Origin: Microbulbifer sp. A4B17
Lineage (GTDB): Bacteria > Pseudomonadota > Gammaproteobacteria > Pseudomonadales > Cellvibrionaceae
Reading direction: 5' to 3'
Length of the DNA: 64,000 nt
Assembly: GCF_003076275.1 (NCBI RefSeq)
Contig: NZ_CP029064.1
Coordinates: forward strand, 1 to 64,000
The position numbers and the translations under genes were made by a program. Position 1 is the first letter of the stretch; each line of letters begins with the position of its first letter. The notes beneath the pieces were generated by a model. That model did not search any database, was not told where the DNA came from, and was given only the letters and a program-made list of their open reading frames with translations. Below are positions 1 through 10,057 of this stretch, piece by piece.

Positions 1-1632
1 TTGACTGAATCCGTATGGAAGCAGTGCGCGAGCTGTTTACAGGATGAGCTGCCATCTCAGCAGTTTAATACCTGGATCAGACCGTTGCGCGTCAATCCCG
101 TCAGTGCTGAGGGCGAGTTGCGCCTGATCGCACCGAACCGCTTTGTGCTGGACTGGGTTGGCAATAAATTCCTGAACCGCATTCGCGAGTTGGTGCAGCA
201 GTTTGCACCGGGGCGTCCTCTGCAAGTGGCGCTCGAGATCACCGCTCGCCGGCCGGCTCGCTTCCAGCGCGGCCATGTAGCAAGTAATGCCCCTCCGACA
301 CCGCTACCGACACCCTCGCCATCGGCGCCAACTCCGCCACAACCGCCGGTACAAACGGCAGTGGCACCGCCACCGGTATCTGTGCCACCAGTAGCTACAA
401 CACCAGCTCCTGTGAATACATCGCTGGGCTCTGGGTTTGGTGCCAGCAGGCCGGTGCCGCATCCTGCTATGGCTGAGGAAGTAACTGTCGAACAAATGAC
501 AACAGGGGAACTGGCCCTGACAGATCTGCGGCCTCCTGCTTTGAATGGTATGGCTCGTTCTATACCGGAACAGCCGGCCAGGCAGGTTGAGGTGGAAGGG
601 GCGATCAAGCACGGCAGCTCACTCAATCGCAACTTTACTTTCAAATCCTTTGTTGAGGGTAAGTCCAATCAGCTGGGCCTCGCTGCAGCACAACAGATTT
701 CTGACAATCCGGGCGGCGCCTACAATCCCCTCTTTATATATGGGGGCGTGGGTCTCGGGAAAACCCACTTGATGCACGCGGTTGGCAACGCACTGCTGGA
801 GCGCAACCCCAATGCTAAGGTGGTGTATTTGCACTCCGAGCGCTTTGTTGCAGATATGGTGAAAGCGCTACAGCTGAATGCCATCAGCGACTTTAAGCGC
901 TATTACCGGTCTGTTGACGCCCTGTTGATTGATGATATCCAGTTCTTTGCCGGTAAGGAGCGCTCTCAGGAAGAGTTTTTCCATACCTTTAATGCCCTGC
1001 TGGAAGGTGGTCAGCAGATTATCCTAACCTGTGACCGCTATCCCAAAGAGATCGACGGCTTGGAAGAGCGTTTGAAATCCCGCTTTGGCTGGGGATTAAC
1101 GGTGGCTGTAGAGCCTCCGGAGCTCGAGACCCGAGTCGCTATTTTGATGAAGAAGGCCGAGCAGGTGGGTGTGGATTTACCTCACGACTCCGCTTTCTTT
1201 ATTGCGCAGCGCATTCGCTCCAATGTGCGAGAGCTTGAAGGTGCACTGCGCCGCGTAATTGCCAATTCGCAATTTACCGGTCGCGCTATTGACGATGTCC
1301 TTGTGCGCGAAGCACTAAAAGACCTGTTGGCCCTACAGGATCGATTGGTCAGTGTGGATAATATCCAGCGGGTTGTCGCTGAATACTACAAAATTAAGGT
1401 GGCGGATTTGCTCTCCAAGCGGCGCAGTCGCTCGGTGGCCCGTCCCCGCCAAGTCGCTATGTCCCTGGCCAAGGAGCTGACCAATCACAGCTTGCCGGAG
1501 ATCGGCGATGCCTTCGGTGGTCGCGACCACACAACAGTACTGCATGCCTGCCGCAAAATACGTGAGTTGCAGGAGTCCGACGCGGATATTCGCGAGGATG
1601 TTAAGTTGCTGACACGGTCGCTGACCACTTAA
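1..1632 (+). CDS. dnaA: Chromosomal replication initiator DnaA
   Basis: DnaA binds DnaA boxes at oriC, melts the origin and recruits the DnaB helicase. The 543-residue protein shows all four family domains: an N-terminal helicase/DiaA-interaction domain (about 1-80, opening MTESVWKQC), a long proline-rich linker (about 95-180), the AAA+ domain with Walker [10 protein letters not shown] near residue 250 and Walker [10 protein letters not shown] near 310, and the C-terminal DNA-binding domain with the signature [15 protein letters not shown] near 506-520. The start is TTG at the first base of the window. The conserved N-terminus makes this the true start, but upstream sequence cannot be seen. 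The linker is longer than in E. coli, so the protein exceeds the usual 450-520 residues. dnaN follows after 33 bp. oriC is probably just upstream, outside the window. Confidence 0.98.
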   Translation: MTESVWKQCASCLQDELPSQQFNTWIRPLRVNPVSAEGELRLIAPNRFVLDWVGNKFLNRIRELVQQFAPGRPLQVALEITARRPARFQRGHVASNAPPTPLPTPSPSAPTPPQPPVQTAVAPPPVSVPPVATTPAPVNTSLGSGFGASRPVPHPAMAEEVTVEQMTTGELALTDLRPPALNGMARSIPEQPARQVEVEGAIKHGSSLNRNFTFKSFVEGKSNQLGLAAAQQISDNPGGAYNPLFIYGGVGLGKTHLMHAVGNALLERNPNAKVVYLHSERFVADMVKALQLNAISDFKRYYRSVDALLIDDIQFFAGKERSQEEFFHTFNALLEGGQQIILTCDRYPKEIDGLEERLKSRFGWGLTVAVEPPELETRVAILMKKAEQVGVDLPHDSAFFIAQRIRSNVRELEGALRRVIANSQFTGRAIDDVLVREALKDLLALQDRLVSVDNIQRVVAEYYKIKVADLLSKRRSRSVARPRQVAMSLAKELTNHSLPEIGDAFGGRDHTTVLHACRKIRELQESDADIREDVKLLTRSLTT

Positions 1633-1665
1633 TCGAATAACTGACAAAACAAGGCGAAACTACCG

Positions 1666-2772
1666 ATGAAATTCAATGTGAGCCGGGACGCCCTTCTGAA
1701 GCCGTTACAACTGGTGGCCGGTGTTGTTGAGAAACGCCAAACACTGCCAGTCCTGGCCAATGTGTTGATGCAGTTACAGGGCCAGGAACTCTCCCTGACC
1801 GGTACTGATCTGGAAGTGGAAATTGTCGGCCGTCTCGGTGTAGACGGTGTAGAAATGGAGGGCGAGGTGACTGTTCCCGCACGCAAGCTGCTGGATATTT
1901 GTCGCTCTCTGCCCGATGGTGCTGAACTGAAGTTTGAGCGCGATGGCGAGCGCCTGATACTGCGCAGTGGCCGCAGCCGTTTTCAGCTGTCGACTCTGCC
2001 CGCAGCGGACTTCCCGAACCAGGAAGAGGCCAGTGCACAGACCCGTTTCGATATCTCCCAGCGCGAGATCCGCCGCCTGATAGAAGCCACCAGTTTTGCT
2101 ATGGCTCAGCAGGATGTGCGCTATTACCTGAATGGTTTACTGCTAGAGTGTCGCCCGCAGCAGCTGCGCGCGGTTGCTACTGATGGCCACCGCTTGGCGC
2201 TTTGCGATCGCGATGCCCCCGGCCTGGATGTCGCCACGCCTATCCAGGCTATTGTGCCGCGCAAAGGCGTACTTGAGCTGGGTCGTTTGCTTGAAGACAG
2301 CGATGCACAGGCACAGGTAGTGCTGGGTAACAACCATATTCGTGTGGTTAGTGGTCAGTTTACTTTCACTTCCAAGCTGGTGGACGGGAAGTTCCCTGAC
2401 TACGAGCGCGTGTTGCCGCGAGGGGCGGGCAATGTGGTCTATGCCGATCGCCAGGGTTTGCGCCAGGCCTTCTCCCGCGCAGCGATTCTCTCCAACGAGA
2501 AATACCGTGGGGTGCGTCTTCAGGTTTCTGAGGGGTTATTGCAGATTGTTGCCAACAACCCGGAGCAGGAAGAGGCGGAAGAGCAGATGATGGTGGATTA
2601 CGTAGGTGAGCCAATGGAGATTGGCTTTAACGTTTCCTATCTGCTGGACGTCACTGGTGCTATTCACAGTGACCAGATCCGTATCAGTTTGGCGGATGCC
2701 AATAGCAGTGCTCTGCTGCAGCAACCTGAAGAAGGTGATGCGCTGTACGTGATTATGCCTATGCGCCTGTAA
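1666..2772 (+). CDS. dnaN: DNA polymerase III beta sliding clamp
   Basis: This is the ring-shaped processivity clamp that tethers polymerase III and many repair proteins to DNA. The 368-residue length is typical. The sequence starts MKFNVSRDALLKPLQ, contains the three clamp subdomains including the conserved LATDGHRLAL-type segment (here AVATDGHRLALCD, about residue 170), and ends in the characteristic YVIMPMRL, which helps form the hydrophobic partner-binding pocket. The ATG start follows dnaA closely, as expected for a dnaA-dnaN-recF operon. No anomalies are visible. Confidence 0.98.
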   Translation: MKFNVSRDALLKPLQLVAGVVEKRQTLPVLANVLMQLQGQELSLTGTDLEVEIVGRLGVDGVEMEGEVTVPARKLLDICRSLPDGAELKFERDGERLILRSGRSRFQLSTLPAADFPNQEEASAQTRFDISQREIRRLIEATSFAMAQQDVRYYLNGLLLECRPQQLRAVATDGHRLALCDRDAPGLDVATPIQAIVPRKGVLELGRLLEDSDAQAQVVLGNNHIRVVSGQFTFTSKLVDGKFPDYERVLPRGAGNVVYADRQGLRQAFSRAAILSNEKYRGVRLQVSEGLLQIVANNPEQEEAEEQMMVDYVGEPMEIGFNVSYLLDVTGAIHSDQIRISLADANSSALLQQPEEGDALYVIMPMRL

Positions 2773-2808
2773 GGCAGCCCACCCATTGCTCTTTTCTGAA
2801 TGGATTGA

Positions 2809-2836
2809 GGCTACCCCCCCGCTCGGTGGGGTAGCC
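2809..2836 (+). other. GC-rich stem-loop between dnaN and recF
   Basis: A perfect 9-bp inverted repeat, GGCTACCCC (2809-2817) and GGGGTAGCC (2828-2836), lies in the 117-bp gap between dnaN and recF. No T-tract follows, so it is not a classical intrinsic terminator. It could act as an mRNA-stability or partial-attenuation element that lowers recF expression relative to dnaN. Confidence 0.6.
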
Positions 2837-2889
2837 GATAAACAAAGCGATGCTTGTGCATCGCGCTCTTCACTCTGGGGGAGGTGTCT

Positions 2890-3996
2890 GTGGCGCTGAC
2901 CCGTCTTCTCTTATCTAATTTTCGAAATATCTGCTCTGCCGATCTCAAACTGGGTCCTGGCGTTAACGTGTTTTGCGGTGCGAATGGCAGTGGCAAGACT
3001 TCACTGCTAGAGGCGGTACATATGCTGGCAACCGGTCGTTCCTTTCGCTCTCGCCAGCATAAGTCGGTTATTCAGCATGATACTGGTGGGCTTACGGTTT
3101 TTGCCCAGCTCGATACAGGTTTTAACTTGGGGGTAGAGCGCCTCGCAGATGGCTCGGGCCGAATCAGGGTTAACCAGGCTCCAGCGGAATCCAGCTCACA
3201 GCTTGCTAGTTGCCTGCCCCTTCAATTGATAAACAGTGAAAGTTTTTCCGCACTTGATGGTGGCCCCGGCATTCGGCGCCGATTATTGGATTGGACAGTG
3301 TTCCACGTGGAACATTTATTTGCCCAGGAGTGGAAAAATTATCAAATCGCACTGCGGCAGCGAAATGCTCTCCTGCGTCGTGGTAAAATCGATGAGGCTA
3401 GCATCGGCGTATGGGAAGAGCAGTTGGCCCTTAGTGGCGAGCGTGTAAACGATCTGCGATTAGCTCAGTTTTCTCAATTGCAGTCTGCCGTTTCGCAACT
3501 TCTCGGTGAGTTACCACAGAGCCTGTTGAGCCGTGTCGATATGAGTTACCGTCGTGGCTGGCGTAAAGAAGTTGACCTGCGTGGCGCTCTATCTGAATCA
3601 CGGGAATCAGATGTTTCACAGGGGCATACGCGTATTGGTCCCCATAGGGCGGATATTCGTTTTACCGTAGCCGGTGAGTCGGCCCACAATATTCTATCTC
3701 GAGGCCAACAGAAGATGTTGGTGTGTGCGGTGCGCACGGCCATGGCGGAGGTAGTCTGTAGGCAGGGGGATATGCCAGTATTCCTGGTAGATGACTTGCC
3801 GGCAGAGCTGGATGACAGTAACCAACAGATTTTTGCGCATTGGGTTGGGCGTTGTGCCAGCCAGGTGCTTGTAACCGGAATTGAGGAGGGCACTACAAGC
3901 CGCCCTTGGCGGCAACTAGATGCCCCTTGGAATTGCCCGAAAGTGTTCCACGTGGAACATGGGAAGATCAGTGCCGAAGCTTCGGCCGCACAATAA
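2890..3996 (+). CDS. recF: DNA replication/repair protein RecF
   Basis: RecF is an SMC/ABC-type ATPase that works with RecO and RecR to load RecA on gapped single-stranded DNA. The Walker A motif GANGSGKTSLLEA lies near residue 31. The C-terminal half has the ABC signature-like LSRGQQKML and the Walker B segment PVFLVDDLPAELD. I chose the GTG at 2890 because GGGGGAGG (2877-2884) lies at good spacing and the product then starts (M)ALTRLLLSNFRN, as in the family; this gives 368 residues. A longer reading frame from a TTG at 2854 is less likely. Two identical parS palindromes are embedded in the coding sequence, and each encodes the peptide VFHVEH. gyrB follows after 18 bp. Confidence 0.96.
   Translation: MALTRLLLSNFRNICSADLKLGPGVNVFCGANGSGKTSLLEAVHMLATGRSFRSRQHKSVIQHDTGGLTVFAQLDTGFNLGVERLADGSGRIRVNQAPAESSSQLASCLPLQLINSESFSALDGGPGIRRRLLDWTVFHVEHLFAQEWKNYQIALRQRNALLRRGKIDEASIGVWEEQLALSGERVNDLRLAQFSQLQSAVSQLLGELPQSLLSRVDMSYRRGWRKEVDLRGALSESRESDVSQGHTRIGPHRADIRFTVAGESAHNILSRGQQKMLVCAVRTAMAEVVCRQGDMPVFLVDDLPAELDDSNQQIFAHWVGRCASQVLVTGIEEGTTSRPWRQLDAPWNCPKVFHVEHGKISAEASAAQ
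3299..3314. other. parS: parS centromere site 1 (inside recF)
   Basis: TGTTCCACGTGGAACA is a perfect 16-bp palindrome and matches the ParB-binding parS sequence known from Pseudomonas (the Bacillus form is TGTTTCACGTGAAACA). It lies about 3.3 kb from dnaA, within the origin region where parS sites cluster. In the recF frame it spells VFHVEH. Confidence 0.93.
3944..3959. other. parS: parS centromere site 2 (near the recF 3' end)
   Basis: This is a second perfect copy of TGTTCCACGTGGAACA, exactly 645 bp from the first and in the same reading frame (again VFHVEH). It sits about 12 codons before the recF stop and about 55 bp before gyrB. Exact duplication of a 16-bp palindrome this close to dnaA strongly supports ParB nucleation sites. 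Confidence 0.93.
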
Positions 3997-4014
3997 GTTT
4001 AATGGAGCGAATAA

Positions 4015-6435
<2,421 letters not shown>

Positions 6436-6463
6436 TTGCCATAAGGCTATTTTCTGAAAGTCG

Positions 6464-6515
6464 CACAGTAATTTCCCTCGGAAGCAAAATGGGGAGTTAC
6501 TGTGTGTTATTTTTC
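6464..6515 (+). terminator. Probable intrinsic terminator of gyrB
   Basis: CACAGTAA (6464-6471) pairs with TTACTGTG (6497-6504), and an inner CCC/GGG pairing continues the stem. TGTTATTTTTCTC follows on the 3' side. It lies 29 bp after the gyrB stop, where the replication operon should end. Confidence 0.75.
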
Positions 6516-6773
6516 TCACATAAAATGACTTGCAATAAATTCGATATTTTTATTTTCGCTCTATCGGAAAGTGTTGCACAGATCCGATACCTGCCCTTCC
6601 AATAAAGCCTGAAATTACTGACAAGAAATTAAAATAAACAATAAAAACTTTTAGTAAAGCTTAGCCAAGCAATACTTTTGCTGTATTTTTAAAAAGCTCA
6701 AAAACTATAGAAATCCTTCTAACTTACCTATTTTTACAAACAAACAAATAAAATTAAACGGACCACAAGACTT
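6516..6773. other. AT-rich intergenic region upstream of the lipoprotein gene
   Basis: These bases after the gyrB terminator are markedly AT-rich and contain no credible reading frame. They probably hold the promoter of the following lipoprotein gene. I see no confident -35/-10 pair, operator or RNA gene. Confidence 0.5.
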
Positions 6774-8552
6774 ATGGGGAACCTCATTTCTTCTATTCTC
6801 GGCGATGCTCGCCGTTTTATAGTTGTCGGTGGTGTGATTGCACTAGCTTTATATGGTTGCACTAGCACGCAGAAATTAGTCAACTCTGAATGGTACGAAA
6901 TCGAAACCGAGCACTTTCGTATCGTTACCAATGATAATCCCAAGCAAGTTGAAAAACTGGCAATAGACTTGGAACGATTTCGGATTTTTGCAAAACGATA
7001 TATTAAGTATTCAGCAGATCAACAAAAGTTGACCATTTACGCCCTGGATGATCGGCTCAGCTTCAAAGGAGTCAGTGGTAGCGAGTCGTCTAGAACTATC
7101 ATTGGACAATTCCATAATACTGCTTATGGGAGCTTCGCATTATTAAATCTAAACGGAAATCGTGCCCTTCCAGATAATCCCGCTCGTCAGACATTGTTTC
7201 ATGAATATACGCATTTCTTAACCTACAGCGGAAGCCAGCACCTCTACCCCTACTGGTTTAGTGAAGGTATTGCTGAAGTATTTTCCACGGTAGATTTTGG
7301 TGAAAATAAAAAGTACAGCTTTGGAAAAATACCGGTTGATCGGGCGATTAGTCTTAATCGAGCGAGAGAGTTGCCACTGGATAAGCTCCTTTCAGCCACT
7401 CCTGGCTCGCTGAATTCAAGAGATACCGGAGCACTTTATGCCAGTGGATGGATGTTAGCTCACTGGATGATTTTCGATGCGGATAGAAATAAAGCCTTAA
7501 ATGAATATTTGGAGGCTTATAATGCCGGCGAAGATCCAATTGCGAGCTTACCTGAAGCTCTGGGAATGACTTTTGAAGAGCTCAATGAGCAGTATAAGAA
7601 CTTGCCGAAAGGTCATTTCATTTATTACGAGGGGGAGTTTTCCAATAATGGTGTAATTAAATCCCCCTCCGTTAACTTGATGGACAGTAGTGCCGCAGTC
7701 GCAGAACTGGCCTACTTTATGGCAATTTCGGAGCAGGGATCCGAAGCATTAGAAGAATATATTGTCTATGCAGATAAAAAGCAGGCCTCTAGCCCATCGT
7801 TAAATTCCGCACTGGCCATTGCTTTGACTGGTGAAGGAAATTATTCCCGCGCTGAGGAAGTATTGAATTCTATTCCGGCGAAATACCACGGAGAAACCTG
7901 GTATCTCGAAGCCCAGGCAAAAAATGATTTATCCGCAGCCTTGGCGGAGGAGGGATACCTCAGTCCCAGAAAGATGAAACGTATTCGGGATAAATATGTT
8001 CAATTAGTAAATGCCCAAGGGGAAGTACCAGCCTACTGGTATGAACTGGCGATCACAATGCAAGTTTTGGGGTATCCCCGCCAGAAGTATATGGAAATGC
8101 TAGAGCAGGCGTATTTGCGTGCTCCGAGGGAAACGGGAATTGCCTGGTGGTATGTACTGGAGCTTTACCTGGATCGAGATAGAGATCTCTTCTCAAAAGT
8201 CTCTCAACCGCTATTAATGCAAATTGCGGAAGAGGATTCGCGGGCACAGTTGCAGTCGATGCTGGATGAGTTGGAGGAGGAAGCGGGTTTGGAGTTCGAG
8301 CTTGAGATCAGTGGTTTGGGCCAATTAATGTCAACTTACAGGAAGTACTCTGGCAACAAAGCCCTGGCAATGGCTGTGGACTACCGTGGTGCATTTGTGG
8401 CGGGTTTTAGCGAAGACGGCGGCAACCAAGTAGAGGCGAATCGAAGTGCTCTTCGGGCCTGTGAAGAGCAGCGAGAGCAGTACCAGATAAGAGACCGCTG
8501 TGAACTCTATGCTGAAGGGGAAATGTTGGTTAACTCGACTAACCGTATGTAA
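6774..8552 (+). CDS. Lipoprotein with gluzincin-type metallopeptidase motif and TPR-like C-terminal half
   Basis: The 592-residue protein has an N-terminal hydrophobic segment ending in the lipobox-like ALYGC, with Cys29 as the likely lipidated residue, so it is probably a membrane-anchored lipoprotein. Residues 143-147 are HEYTH, the HExxH zinc motif, followed about 20 residues later by WFSEGIAEV, which supplies the expected third ligand glutamate of gluzincins (DUF1570/peptidase MA-like proteins). The second half is alpha-helical and TPR-like, with alternating Ala/Leu/Tyr patterns around 310-480. The last 60 residues carry two cysteines in a small Ala/Glu-rich module. Base composition is more AT-rich than the core genes before it, which suggests acquisition. 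The substrate is unknown. Confidence 0.75.
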   Translation: MGNLISSILGDARRFIVVGGVIALALYGCTSTQKLVNSEWYEIETEHFRIVTNDNPKQVEKLAIDLERFRIFAKRYIKYSADQQKLTIYALDDRLSFKGVSGSESSRTIIGQFHNTAYGSFALLNLNGNRALPDNPARQTLFHEYTHFLTYSGSQHLYPYWFSEGIAEVFSTVDFGENKKYSFGKIPVDRAISLNRARELPLDKLLSATPGSLNSRDTGALYASGWMLAHWMIFDADRNKALNEYLEAYNAGEDPIASLPEALGMTFEELNEQYKNLPKGHFIYYEGEFSNNGVIKSPSVNLMDSSAAVAELAYFMAISEQGSEALEEYIVYADKKQASSPSLNSALAIALTGEGNYSRAEEVLNSIPAKYHGETWYLEAQAKNDLSAALAEEGYLSPRKMKRIRDKYVQLVNAQGEVPAYWYELAITMQVLGYPRQKYMEMLEQAYLRAPRETGIAWWYVLELYLDRDRDLFSKVSQPLLMQIAEEDSRAQLQSMLDELEEEAGLEFELEISGLGQLMSTYRKYSGNKALAMAVDYRGAFVAGFSEDGGNQVEANRSALRACEEQREQYQIRDRCELYAEGEMLVNSTNRM

Positions 8553-8573
8553 TGCTTTCCTGGGTTCAAACTA

Positions 8574-8612
8574 AGGTGCAAAGTCGGCATTAATAGTGCC
8601 CGCTTTGCACCT
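8574..8612. terminator. Hairpin between convergent genes, possible bidirectional terminator
   Basis: AGGTGCAAAG (8574-8583) and CTTTGCACCT (8603-8612) form a perfect 10-bp stem, with a second internal GGCA/TGCC pairing. It lies between the convergent lipoprotein and CysH-like genes. The flanking T-tracts are weak, so termination efficiency is uncertain. Confidence 0.65.
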
Positions 8613-8643
8613 GCAAAACCCTTTATTACTGATTGTTATTGGG

Positions 8644-9324
8644 CTACTTTTCTAATAAAAGCCCACATTCCCGATGCTCCTCCCCCTTGGTGGGATCGAA
8701 ATACACATCGTTATCGGGAAGGTCATTCTCATAAACATACTCTTCCACATCGATTTCCTTCAGGTGGAACATCGGTGCCACTCGAATAGTACCGTGGTTG
8801 CCCTGGGTGAAAATATCCAGGTTTTTACGGTGTGCATTCTGGTCGTGACGAATACCGTTTAGCCACACGTCCGGCTGCAACTCCTGCATAGCACGGTTAA
8901 ATGGCTCCAATTTAACGGTCCTGGAGAAGAAGTCATGCTCAGGCGTATCCAGCTGCGGGATTCCCCCGTACACAGCGTTGTAGTGGGCTGCGGACATCTT
9001 CGGTGAGTAGGTGCGCAGGTTCAAATCGAGAGATTTGACCACGTTTTCGATATGGCGATAGGTTTCTGGGGTGTTATATCCGTGATCCACCCAGATTACC
9101 GGGATATCCGGTTTGGCGCGGGTAACCAAGTGAAGAAAGGCTATCGCCAATGGGCGGAAATTAGTAAAAACTACCGGGTTCTGAGCGTGCTCCATAGTGA
9201 ACTGCATAATTTCGCTGGGCTTGGCGCCGGCGAAACGCAGGTTCATGGACCCCAGGTCCGCATCGTGATGAAAGGTGCGTTCTGGAATAGGCTGTAAAGT
9301 TTGGCTGGAAGCGTTGCGTCCCAT
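8644..9324 (-). CDS. PAPS reductase (CysH)-family protein
   Basis: PAPS reductases convert 3'-phosphoadenylyl sulfate to sulfite using a C-terminal redox cysteine. This 226-residue protein keeps the family landmarks: PVIWVDHGYNTPETYRH (about residue 73), KLEPFNRAMQEL, NGIRHDQNAHRKNL (about 160) and the C-terminal HRECGLLLEK, which holds the catalytic Cys of the ECGLH motif. The paired cysteines of the Fe-S APS reductases are absent, so the thioredoxin-dependent PAPS type is the nearest match. The nucleotide-binding loop is unusual (VVFTNFRPLAIAFLHL where CysH has SSSFG), and the segment before the last motif is shorter than in E. coli CysH. No other sulfate-assimilation gene is nearby. Family assignment is secure; the exact substrate is not. 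Confidence 0.75.
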   Translation of the reverse strand: MGRNASSQTLQPIPERTFHHDADLGSMNLRFAGAKPSEIMQFTMEHAQNPVVFTNFRPLAIAFLHLVTRAKPDIPVIWVDHGYNTPETYRHIENVVKSLDLNLRTYSPKMSAAHYNAVYGGIPQLDTPEHDFFSRTVKLEPFNRAMQELQPDVWLNGIRHDQNAHRKNLDIFTQGNHGTIRVAPMFHLKEIDVEEYVYENDLPDNDVYFDPTKGEEHRECGLLLEK

Positions 9325-9464
9325 AAAAATTCAGCGCTCAGGAAATTATGATGGGAGGCATGCTACCCGGTTCAAGAGTCGCGTAGAAACAATAAAAAGA
9401 AGTGAATCAAGAAGTTAAAGTTATAAGTAGAGTCTTTGTTGCTGTCGATGTGCTTAGTGAAGGC

Positions 9465-9896
9465 TTAGTCATGTGACATCACGATCATATGTTGACCATA
9501 TTCGGCCTTATAGTGGCGATCTCTTTCGACAAACCCATGCTTTTGGAGAAAGTAACGTGTGCGCAGGTTTTCCCTGAGGAGTTCAGCTTGGAGGCTAGGA
9601 AGCCCCCGGCTCACCTTTGAAATCAACTGGGCACCTATGCCACGGTTTGAGAATAGCGGGCTGACGCAGAGGTAAGCCAATCGACCATCCTTTGTGATGG
9701 TAATAAATGCTTCAGCCACTGCTGCGTGACGATCAGTAAACACGATACAGCTTTTGGAGCCCAGGTGGTCCAAGCGGAATTGGTGCCTGCGGTCCAGCCA
9801 GAATCGACGGGAAAGGGAGGGGTGGGAATGAGCCGCAGCATGCAACCAGAGCTGCTCAAGTCGATCCAGGTCTGTATCTTTTACGGCTCGAAGCAT
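9465..9896 (-). CDS. GNAT-family N-acetyltransferase
   Basis: This is a small acetyl-CoA-dependent acetyltransferase of unknown substrate. The 143-residue product from the ATG at 9896 begins MLRAVKDTDLDRLEQLW, a typical GNAT opening. LAYLCVSPLFSNRGIGAQLI (about residue 80) is the V-x-P beta-strand followed by the acetyl-CoA pyrophosphate-binding RGIGAQL loop, and RTRYFLQKHGFVERDR is the usual C-terminal motif. Starts at 9908 (ATG) or 9917 (TTG) are possible; an AGGATGG element precedes the chosen one at rather long spacing. The gene stands alone between a CysH-like gene and rlmI on the same strand. Confidence 0.85.
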   Translation of the reverse strand: MLRAVKDTDLDRLEQLWLHAAAHSHPSLSRRFWLDRRHQFRLDHLGSKSCIVFTDRHAAVAEAFITITKDGRLAYLCVSPLFSNRGIGAQLISKVSRGLPSLQAELLRENLRTRYFLQKHGFVERDRHYKAEYGQHMIVMSHD

Positions 9897-9972
9897 AACA
9901 AGCACCATCCTGAACAATTGGGCAAATCCTAGTCAAGAAGGGCGCCATATCCCAAAAAACCGACTTTTAGGA

Positions 9973-9984
9973 GTGAGTACTCAC
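9973..9984. promoter_or_regulatory. Perfect 12-bp palindrome, possible operator
   Basis: GTGAGTACTCAC is a perfect palindrome about 77 bp upstream of the GNAT start and 74 bp past the rlmI stop. Its length and position fit a repressor operator; palindromes of this GAGTACTC style are often bound by TetR-family proteins. No regulator gene lies next to it, so the function is inferred only. Confidence 0.4.
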
Positions 9985-10057
9985 ATTAGGCTAGAGAAAG
10001 TGCGGACCTAGCTGTGGGGCTTCAGTCCGCAGGGGATGGTATGAATTGAAGGTGGGA

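Noticed and set aside
57..668. Long minus-strand reading frame within dnaA
   Set aside because: It is a shadow of the proline-rich dnaA linker in the opposite strand; it has no plausible product.
1..1700. oriC within the window next to dnaA
   Set aside because: The dnaA-dnaN gap is only 33 bp and no cluster of DnaA boxes was seen; the origin is probably upstream of the window start.
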